Of a DNA stretch of 64,000 nt, positions 56,690 to 64,000 are shown in pieces. A program made the position numbers and the translations under genes. Within the stretch, counting starts at the first letter, position 1; each line of letters begins with the position of its first letter. Source of the DNA: Camelus bactrianus (lineage: Eukaryota; Chordata; Mammalia; Artiodactyla; Camelidae); NCBI RefSeq assembly GCF_048773025.1, contig NC_133556.1:5735001-5799000 (forward strand), written 5' to 3'. The notes below the pieces were generated by a model. That model did no database searches and was not told the origin of the DNA. It saw nothing but the letters and a program-made list of their open reading frames with translations.

Positions 56690-57610
56690 GAGCATGCAGT
56701 GCTGGGAGGCTGACAGCAATAAATGGCTAGAGACCAGAGGCTGTGGGTAACTGCTGATCCCAACAACCAGGTCTTCCTCCTTGACCCTCTGCTGCCCCAC
56801 CGTGGGACTCGCAGTAGACCCACGCCTCAAAGGTCTTTCCACTTTTGTAGGTCCTTACTCTGTGACTTCCTGTACACCGGATTTTCTGGGCCCCATGGAA
56901 TGTTTCCCAAGTTTTAGGCACTGCCCACCCCCACGATCAAGCCTTCTTTCTCTACGACTGTGAGGGCAGGAAGCCCCTGGGGTCCTAAAGCCAAGCGGTG
57001 CAGATGGAGGATGGGAGGAGAGTCAAGTTCAGAAGACCAGAGAGGGCGTCTTCATGGTGACCTTGAAAGACATCATGGACTGTTCCCAGGACAGACAAGG
57101 CTAGTGGGCTGTGGGCTGAGGGCTGTGGTTGGGAGGTAAGGATATGCTGTTTTCAGAAGCTCAAGGGTCAATCCCAAATAGGCATGAAAAGGGGAGTTGG
57201 CAGGAAGGAAATATCAGAGCTCCTGAAAGATACAAGTGGAAATGCACAGGCGTTTCTGCATCCCCTCCCCCCACCCCGAGATCCCACATCACATCTGCCT
57301 TCCTGCTTCCCCCATCCTCACTCCCAGGCCTCGCCTCACACGGGAAGCAATGTCAGCGTCAGCGCTAATCCAGGCACATCTGACCCCTCAGCTCCACACT
57401 CCCACCTGTCTGAGGCTGACCCCGCTCTAGAAGATGACAGACTCACCCCAGCCCAGGGAGACTGGGTGGAGAGTGAGCCAACCCTGGGGTCAGTCAGACC
57501 TGAGTTTACACGTGGTGGCTCCACCAGTCACTGGCTGTTTCTTGGTGACTGAATCATCTGGGTTGCATTGCCTTAGTAAGTCTTCTCGTGGTTGTTATGG
57601 GAATTCAGTT
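56690..57610 (+). repeat. Segmental duplication, left copy (AZGP1 exon 2 region)
   Basis: This pairs with about 62080-62870. Shared landmarks are gaggctgacagc before the exon, the exon itself, gaaatgcacaggcgtttctg and cacatcacatctgccttcct after it, and a MIR-like piece with gtggctccaccagtcac. The two copies are about 5.35 kb apart in the same orientation. Confidence 0.85.
56851..57099 (+). pseudogene. AZGP1 exon 2 duplicate, broken
   Basis: A decayed copy of the AZGP1 alpha-1 exon at 62204-62464. It starts after ccacttttgtag with gtccttactctgtgac, keeps ggtgaccttgaaagacatca and catggactgttcccagg, and its final bases acagacaag parallel acggagaag in the good copy. It is about 249 nt against 261, shows an early one-base deletion relative to the good copy, has lost other bases, and the donor has changed from GTCAGT to GCTAGT. 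Flanking intron sequence is also duplicated, so this is a genomic duplication rather than a retrocopy. Confidence 0.88.
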
Positions 57611-58090
57611 TTTAAAAACTAGCCTATGTAAGCTTCATGAGGACAAGGGTGATGCATCTCTTGATCTACCCCGGACCTTCATGCCAACGACATTTCTGGG
57701 CATTTAGAACTTGCCCAGGATGTATGGGAGAAGAGCTGCAAATAGTTCATGTAATTAGAGGTACCTGTGTGAAAATGTATTTAAAACAAGAAATTTGACT
57801 CAAGCCTCAGCTGCTTTTATAGCTTTCTGGGATACAATAAATAATAGAAATGAAACATTAAAATTTTTAAGAGAAATGGAAGTGATGCCATGAATGAAGC
57901 AGGAAATGACATCAGAACACTGGGGTCCAGAAGGCTGTCCCATCAGGGTCTCACACCTTCCAGGGAATGTTAGGTTGAGAGTTCTGGAAGTATGCATACA
58001 ATGGACAGATTCATCATATTCAACAAAGAAATCCCAGCCTGAGTCCCCTTGGACTCTGCAGCCCCGGGCACCAATCAAAAGTGGGAATCA
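57611..58090. other. Intergenic DNA, nothing recognised
   Basis: No further AZGP1-like exons (alpha-2 or alpha-3) were found after the duplicate exon. Short frames only. Confidence 0.35.
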
Positions 58091-58152
58091 GCATAAATAA
58101 ACAAATAAACCTAATTACCTCCCCCCATTTAAAAAAGTAATTTAAAAAAAAA
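58091..58152 (+). mobile_element. Tail of camelid SINE
   Basis: Only the AT-rich 3' part remains (ataaacaaataaacctaatt, acctccccccattt), like the tails of the copies at 12914 and 49046. Confidence 0.6.
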
Positions 58153-58159
58153 GTGGGAC

Positions 58160-59500
58160 TCGGAGAGCATCTCATGGAAGTGGCTGAGGCCTGCCTGGAG
58201 GAGGAGTGCCCTGAGATCACATACTACCTGGACTAAATGTTCACTGCTTCTGTTCTACTCACCAGCAATGAGCAATGGACGGAACAAGGAACCTTGAGGA
58301 GGGGGACGTAAATGGGTAGATGAACCAGTGGAAGAGAAAGAGGAGGGCTTAGAGGTGTGGAATAGTGCTCCTCAGAATCCTGCTTAACCCACTAAAAGTA
58401 CTCTCGAAAGCTCTGGGTTCAGGACAAGGATGGAGACAGGGAGGGGCATTCCCAGCCCACTCCTAAGACTCAAGGAAGAGGCCCGAGTTCAAATTCTGTC
58501 CTTGTCCCAAGCTCCCCAGGGAGAAACTGACCTGGATAAGCCCCACGATCCTATAATTCTCTCTCACAATAGTGATTTTTCTTACACTGTGCTCGGCGGG
58601 CAATATGTGAAAATGCTGTCTTTGACATTTAGTTATGGAAGAAGAACCAAATAACTCAGAAGGAAATAACTCAGCCAGTGATAGTTCAAAACTTCTGACC
58701 TTTGAGCAAATAAAGAAAAGCATGTGACAGGAGAAAATTTTCAGATCAATGAGGAAACCCAGAGTCCACGTGAGCAGGTCAGAGCTGAGGCAGTTTGGAG
58801 ATCCGCCCCCCCCCCCCAGCAACAGGAGAGATGGGGCGGGGGTGGATGAGGGGGGAGGAAACCTCAGAAGACCTGAGTCCTGGCCAGGTGTGGGGACAAG
58901 GACAGGGCTTAGAGCCACTCAGACTCCCAGAGGAACTTCCTGGAGGGATTCAGATTTCAGAGGACGCCTAAGACAGCTTGCCAAGAAGAGGTAAAAAGAG
59001 CGTTCCTGACCGCTCAGGAGTGAGGCAGCTGAGATGTGACAGTCACAAGGTCTTGACAAGGGAAGCAACCTGAGGGTGGGGCCAGGCGGTGGGCATTGAC
59101 TGGTCACACCTGGGAGAAGGAAGGGGTCCAGAGAAACAACGTGGGTCCCTCTGTGTTCCCCTCCTGCTCACCCAGCCAAGAACCACCAACAGACTCTCCC
59201 CACCCCAGTAGGGGCTTGTTGCCACAAATTGTCTCCTTCTCGACAATTCCCCAGCCGCTTCAGAACAGCATGTTGCTCTGTATCTGGGGGACCCCTCTGC
59301 AGACAGCCCGTCAGCCCCCAGGGTGCACAGAGAGAACTGCATTTCCATGTGATGGGCTTCCTCTGCATCCTGCGTGTTTTGTTTTATGCATTAATAATTC
59401 TCTTGAAGGAAAATAAATAAATAAAAATTTTAAGTTAAAAAAAACAGAAATGATCTTGAGAATAACTGGCAGAGGCCTAGGGGGCATAGAAGGCTAAGTG
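58160..59500. other. Intergenic DNA upstream of AZGP1
   Basis: No gene supported. A run of 12 C lies at 58806-58817. Frames of 151 codons (minus, 58463-58918) and about 100 codons lack domains. Confidence 0.35.
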
Positions 59501-59899
59501 CTGACGGAGAGGGCTGGGGCAGGAGAGAGCGCGGGCTGGCAGGGAAAAGATGGCTCGTGGAACGCGTCTCATTCTTTGAACACTGGCCTCTCATTGGATG
59601 GGGCCCCCAGACTCTGACCTCAACTTTTCTTTTGAATTTATCATCCCAGCTGCCCAAGCCCTCAGGCTTCTTCCTGAACTCTGTTTCCACCAAACTGGCC
59701 TCAAAGACCCTCAAGCAGGTCTGATGCCATCTCTCTGCAACTTTGCTCGTTTGTCCATTGATCTGTTGTTCTAGGTGTCCATTGATTGTCCTCTTTCTGC
59801 CAGGCACTGGTCCTGTAGCACATCTGCCGCCACCAGGGGCAACCAGATGCCGCAGCCTGGACCGGTGACATCACCCAGCAGACACTGGATGCCCCCGGG

Positions 59900-60266
59900 G
59901 CTACTGCTGCCCCGCTGCCCCCAGGAGCCGCCAAGACCACACGAAAGGGTTGTCTGCTGTGCGTGCCTCTTTCCTGCGCTGACATGTGACTCAGAGAAGG
60001 AGCATCTGCTTCCCTGAACCCAAGCCCAGTTCAGCTGTGGACTCACTGAGCACACCCTCTGCCCAGCCCAGCCTGCGCATCCTTCTCTCTCGCTGTCAGG
60101 GGAGGAGCCCGTCCTGGCGCCTCTCATTGGCCTGCGGACACCCCTCCCCTGCACTGGGCTGAAAGCCCAGCCATTCCCGTAACTACACCTGGCTCTGTCT
60201 CCAGGTAGCCCGCTCCGAGCTCCGGGACCGAGGGGTCCAGAACCTCCCAGCGGGGCAGTGGGCACA
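59900..60266 (+). promoter_or_regulatory. AZGP1: AZGP1 proximal promoter and 5' UTR (approximate)
   Basis: A moderately GC-rich region immediately before the AZGP1 start codon. No clear TATA box was found. The sequence just before the ATG (agtgggcaca) gives a reasonable start context with A at -3. Borders are arbitrary. Confidence 0.4.
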
Positions 60267-60333
60267 ATGGCGCCCGTCCTGCTGTCCCTGCTGCTCCTTC
60301 TCGGTCCTGCAGTCCCCGAGGAGACCCAGGCTG
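60267..60333 (+). CDS. AZGP1: AZGP1 coding exon 1 (signal peptide)
   Basis: It encodes [20 protein letters not shown] followed by QA and the first base of the next codon, then a strong donor GTGAGTG at 60334. It closely matches the human zinc-alpha-2-glycoprotein leader as remembered. The exon is a classic secretory signal: short N region, leucine core and a small-residue cleavage zone. Phase 1 joins correctly to exon 2. Confidence 0.93.
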
Positions 60334-62464
60334 GTGAGTGGGGAAGCAAGGGGTGGGTGTGGAGAACAGAGGGGAGGTAATGAACTGGACACCGAGGCCG
60401 GGAGAAGAGCTCCAATGTAGCCGGGATTCCCAACTGTACAATGGGAATGGGTGTCCAAGGCTGTCAACTAACACTTCCAGAAGAACTCAGAGAGCCTCTG
60501 GACTCGGGCAAAGTAAGACCTTAAAGAATCAGAATCAGAATCAGAAACTCCTCATTTACAGATAAACAAAACTAAGACCCAGAGGGGTGAAGTGACCTGC
60601 CCAGGGTCACACAGCCAAGACAGAGCAGGAGCCACACAGGAAGAACTTCTCCTCCCTTCCCACCTTCTAGTCACTGGATGTACCTGTCTGAATTTCAGAG
60701 AAAGAAAAAGCAGCCCCAAGGGATGGCTGTGAAGGAAGGTTAACTGGAAAGGTGAGTCTAGAAGGAAACACACTCCCTCACTCCACAGTCAGACAAAACT
60801 ACACTGGGCTTGCCAAGTGAGTGGCTCGGGAAAGAAGCCAGCTGGAGCTTGGGAAGATCAAGGGCCAATTCTAGGACAGGGGAGCGAGGCTGTATTTTGG
60901 CATACAGAGTCTCAGGATGAAGAAATGTAAGTTAAACTGGGCATGTTTAAAGTTTATTACACATACAAACTGTCACAGTATGAGTTTCATGTTAGTTCTA
61001 TAATGACTAATCATGTTTAGACTGTTACATCCTATATCAAAATCTGTATTATTCAAGGTTCTCCAGTGAAATAGAGCTAACCGGATGTTAGAGAAAAAGG
61101 ATTTACTTTAAGGAATTGGCTCACATGATTGTGGGGGCTGGGCTGGCAAATTAGAAATCTGCACAATAGGTCAGCAGGCTGGAGACCTAGAGAAGAGCTG
61201 ATGTTACAGTCTTGAATTTGCAGGCAGTCTGGAGACAGAATTCCTTCTTCTCTGGGGGACCTCAGTCTTTTCTCTGTGGCCTTCAGCTGATTAGATGAGG
61301 CCCACCCACATTCTGGAGGGGAATCTGCTTTACTTGAGGTCTACTGAGTTAAATGGTCATCACGTTCAGAAGCTAATTAGCAAAAACAATTTCAGTGCTT
61401 GAACTAGGAATCTACCATATGACCTCCAATATTATGAACACCCAGGTGAGTTATATCATGAATTAATTATGGAATTAATTGTGGGAATGCCCCCCAAGCC
61501 CTCCCCTCATACCAAAATGCAAGGTTACAGCCCTGGCAATTCTGAGAGCCATCCTCGTCTTACCCTGTGCCAAGCTACTCTAGGTCATTTCCTGAGTTTT
61601 CTAGTAAATTTCCCTTCCTACACTTTCTAACTATGTGTACTTGTCCAGTGACAAAGTTTTTGGTAGCTTAACCCAGAAAATATTTATTTCTTGCTCACAT
61701 AAAGTTGGATACAGACCACACAATTTCCTCTCCTCCATGGGGTGACTCAGGGGTCCAGGTTATTTGCATCCTGGGACTTCTCCGTTTTATCCCGTGGCCT
61801 CCACAGTCACTGCCTAAAAGGAGGGGAGAGAGGTGGGCCTAAGCAGCTCCCAGGGGCTCAGACTGAAGTAAAGACATCACTTCCACTCACATTTCCTTTC
61901 AACAGAACCCAGTCACATGGGCCCAGTATGCCTACAAGGAGGCTGAGAAACACTATCCTTTCAGATGCCAAGAAGAAGAAATGATGTAGCAAAGGCACAA
62001 AGCGGGCTCTGAGATAGCATCTCCAGGACAGAAGCTGGGCCCTTTCCCTCGGGGGGGCCTCCAGTGGTCCGAGGCTGACAGCCAGCTGGAGAGAGCTGAG
62101 GAGGAAAAGACCCCGTGGCCTCTCCTGTCCTGGCCCTCTGCTGCCCTGCACAGGGACTCCCCTGCATGGACCTCACTCCTCAAAGTCTTCTCCTCCTTTG
62201 CAGGACCTTACTCTCTGAGATTCCTCTACACGGGACTGTCCAGGCCCAGCAAAGGCTTCCCAAGCTTCCAGGCCACCGCCTACCTCAATGACCAGCCCTT
62301 CTTCCACTACGACAGTGAAGGCAGGAAGGCCGAGCCCCTGGGCCCGTGGAGCCAGGTGGAAGGGATGGAGGACTGGGAGAAGGAGAGTGAACTTCAGAAG
62401 GCCAGGGAGGACATCTTCATGGTGACCCTGAAAGACATCATGGACCATTACAAGGACGGAGAAG
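60267..62464 (+). CDS. AZGP1: AZGP1, zinc-alpha-2-glycoprotein (partial, 5' end)
   Basis: A secreted MHC class I-like protein that in the family binds a fatty-acid-like ligand in its groove and stimulates lipolysis in adipocytes. Two coding exons are in the window (60267-60333 and 62204-62464), covering the leader and the alpha-1 domain. Alpha-2, alpha-3 (Ig-like) and the tail must lie beyond 64000, since none of 62465-64000 resembles them. The open frames and splice sites are intact. The gene reads on the plus strand, opposite to GJC3, TRIM4 and OR2AE1. A damaged extra exon 2 lies 5.35 kb upstream, so this is a small paralogue family and orthology to human AZGP1 rather than AZGP1P1 is inferred. 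Confidence 0.88.
60530..60650 (-). mobile_element. MIR-family SINE piece in AZGP1 intron 1
   Basis: Text ctcatttacagataaacaaa and gtgacctgcccagggtcaca is the standard MIR/MIRb 'accounting' segment. Confidence 0.7.
61045..61370 (+). repeat. Ancient interspersed repeat, copy 4 of 4 (AZGP1 intron 1)
   Basis: It begins gtattattcaaggttctcc and holds ggaattggctcacatgattg and gattagatgaggcccaccc, the same order as the copy at 27563. The family is not named with confidence. Confidence 0.65.
61371..62080. other. AZGP1 intron 1, right part
   Basis: Intronic sequence without a recognised exon or named repeat, before the duplicated block begins. Confidence 0.4.
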
Positions 62465-62870
62465 GTCAGTGGACCACGGACTGGGGTGGAGGGTCTTAGC
62501 TCAAGGGGCAACCCCACTGTTGTGAGCAGGATGTCCACAGGACGGAAGTAACTCCTGCCCCAGAGGAGGATGGGGAAGCACAGGCGGAAATGCACAGGCG
62601 TTTCTGCATCACCCCCTCGACCCCACATCACATCTGCCTTCCTGCTCCCCCATCCTCACTCCCAGGAAGTGATGGCAGAGTCAGCGCTAAGCCAGGCACA
62701 TCTGACCCCTCAGCTCCACACCCCAACCTGTCTGAGGCTGATCTCACTCTAAGTGTCAGACTCACCCCTGCCTGGGGATGGGGGGTGGAGAGCGAGATAA
62801 CCTTGGGGTCAGTCTGTCCTGGGTTCACGGTGGCTCCACCAGTCACGAGCTATTTGACAATGAATGCATT
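62080..62870 (+). repeat. Segmental duplication, right copy (AZGP1 exon 2 region)
   Basis: Partner of 56690-57610. It carries the intact exon. The right part includes gaaatgcacaggcgtttctg and gtggctccaccagtcac in the same order as the left copy. Confidence 0.85.
62204..62464 (+). CDS. AZGP1: AZGP1 coding exon 2 (alpha-1 domain)
   Basis: A 261-nt exon following the acceptor ctcctcctttgcag and ending GACGGAGAAG before GTCAGT. It encodes [19 protein letters not shown], then [38 protein letters not shown] and [19 protein letters not shown]. This is the MHC class I alpha-1 layout (sheet strands then long helix) and clearly AZGP1-like. It is 87 codons including the two split ones. Confidence 0.94.
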
Positions 62871-62874
62871 TCTT

Positions 62875-63520
62875 AGTTATCTGTTTTGAATCTGTAAAAA
62901 TTGGAGCCTTGAGACCTGCCTCCAAGAGAATCGGTCAAACTTACCTACATAAATTCCATAAAGGTTGGCACATAGTCTGTCTGGATCTCCCCTAGGGCTC
63001 CAGTAAGACTTATTCAAATGAAATCTACTGAGCGATTGAGCGGGAGGAGCTGGCATAAACCAGGGCCCACATGAGGAGCTCAGTAAGGCCTGCATTCAAG
63101 ACCTCAGACTCTTAGAGTTACGGGGGACCACAGAGACCCTCCTGATGATAACGAGCAGACTCGGGGGGGGGGGGTCATCTGGGCTCATGGTGTGAGGGGC
63201 CAGCACAGAGCTGGGCAGTCTCCCAGCCCAGCACCTTCTCCTGAACCACACTGCCCCTACCATAGGGTTGGTTTCTGAGGACAAAAATGCCCAAGAAGCT
63301 ATGTGGTATCTGAAAGTTTCCCCCAAGAGGCAAGAGTTCTGCAGAAATGAGAAGGATGTGGGTGGGTGGGAAAATGGCCTGGGCTGTGTCCAAAGTAAGA
63401 AAGAATACCGCACAGATGCCCGCAAGGACGCTGGGAGACATTCCAACTGGCTGGAATAGAAATGTGGAAGTGAGTAATTACAAGGAAGGAGAATGAAGAG
63501 AGGAGCACAGGGTGTTGGAA
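62875..63520. other. AZGP1 intron 2, no exon recognised
   Basis: No alpha-2 exon here. A run of 12 G lies at 63163-63174. The 116-codon minus-strand frame has no family features. Confidence 0.4.
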
Positions 63521-63529
63521 GATAACAGT

Positions 63530-63740
63530 CGTTAACATTTATTGAGCACTTACTATGTGCCAGGCACAGGGATCAACACGCGCAGCGCTCACAATAACCC
63601 TCTAACAGTTCCAGCGCCACTACCATTTCAGTGGTGAGAAAATTGAAGCCCGGAGAGGTCAGTGGCTCAAATTCATGCAACAAGCCCAGTGGGGCGGAGC
63701 GATCTGGGATTGGAGCCCAGGCAGCTGGAGACAAGAGCCC
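63530..63740 (-). mobile_element. MIR SINE in AZGP1 intron 2
   Basis: catttattgagcacttacta, tgtgccaggcacagggatc, gagaaaattgaagcccggag and gatctgggattggagcccag follow the MIR consensus well. Confidence 0.85.
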
Positions 63741-64000
63741 AGGCTGACAGCACTTGTCAGCCTCGGGGAAACACCTACTTTCATAATCAGAATAAAAGGC
63801 TGTGTTCCCTTTCCCTAAGGAGGCCAGCTTCTGAGAGTTGTTGCCAGTAGGGAAGGGAGGTGGGGCTTGAGAGATTTGTCTTAAAGATTTCAAACATGGG
63901 GAAAGAGGGGAGAAGTGAGCAAAGTATGTTTACTCAAGCGGTGCCATCAACTCCACCTAGAACTGAGAAAAAAAGGAGAGATTTTGTAATCTCTATAACG
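63741..64000. other. Window end inside AZGP1 intron 2
   Basis: No further feature seen; the AZGP1 gene continues beyond the edge. Confidence 0.4.

Noticed and set aside
59771-60433. 220-codon minus-strand frame over AZGP1 exon 1
   Set aside because: Antisense to the well-supported AZGP1 leader exon and promoter. GC-rich, with no domain.
1-64000. CRISPR arrays, operons or phage-like systems
   Set aside because: The sequence is a mammalian chromosome with introns and mammalian repeats. No array of regularly spaced repeats or bacterial-style gene clusters was seen.

Overview
This window is mammalian nuclear DNA, most likely from a camelid (camel, alpaca or llama lineage). The main support is a tRNA-Ala-derived SINE with intact A and B boxes and matching target-site duplications at 12899-13077, a form I know from camelids, with two partial relatives near 49050 and 58090. 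Other support comes from comparatively fresh L1 3' ends (44941-46572 and 21680-21862), intron-containing genes, a CpG island, and abundant MIR, L2, MER5 and MER20 fossils. Nothing prokaryotic was seen: no operons and no CRISPR array.

The gene order matches, from memory, the human 7q22.1 block OR2AE1 - TRIM4 - GJC3 - AZGP1. From left to right: a decayed class C vomeronasal (V2R) seven-transmembrane exon (2797-3709, +); an intact single-exon olfactory receptor OR2AE1 (8721-9665, -); an ERV-L fossil (about 10900-12560); a complete TRIM4 gene of six coding exons (38867 down to 24068, -) with a CpG-island promoter; the connexin gene GJC3 (44575 down to 43754, -); a broken extra copy of an AZGP1 exon 2 (56851-57099, +); and the first two coding exons of an AZGP1 gene (60267-62464, +) that runs off the right edge.

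TRIM4 was rebuilt exon by exon. The exon sizes are 396, 96, 231, 23, 98 and 584 coding nucleotides, all with consensus splice sites, and they sum to 1428 nt (475 codons plus stop). This is the usual TRIM exon pattern and agrees with the shorter human isoform as I remember it. The longer-isoform exon was not found.

Most other DNA is repeat: long antisense L1 remnants at 4.6-7.1, 19.5-20.8, 25.4-29.7, 51.1-52.3 and 53.2-54.9 kb; sense L1 at 31.0-31.6, 40.8-42.3 and 44.9-46.6 kb; L2 ends inside TRIM4 introns; DNA-transposon and LTR fossils; and an (AG)n microsatellite. The genes do not form one pathway. They cover chemosensation (OR2AE1 and the V2R relic), ubiquitin ligation in innate immunity (TRIM4), a glial gap-junction-type protein (GJC3) and a secreted MHC class I-like protein (AZGP1). 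I found no convincing undescribed system. The most useful observations are the V2R relic, the duplicated AZGP1 exon and AZGP1 orientation, the alternative GJC3 C-terminus, and the tandem GC/E-box repeat in the TRIM4 promoter.
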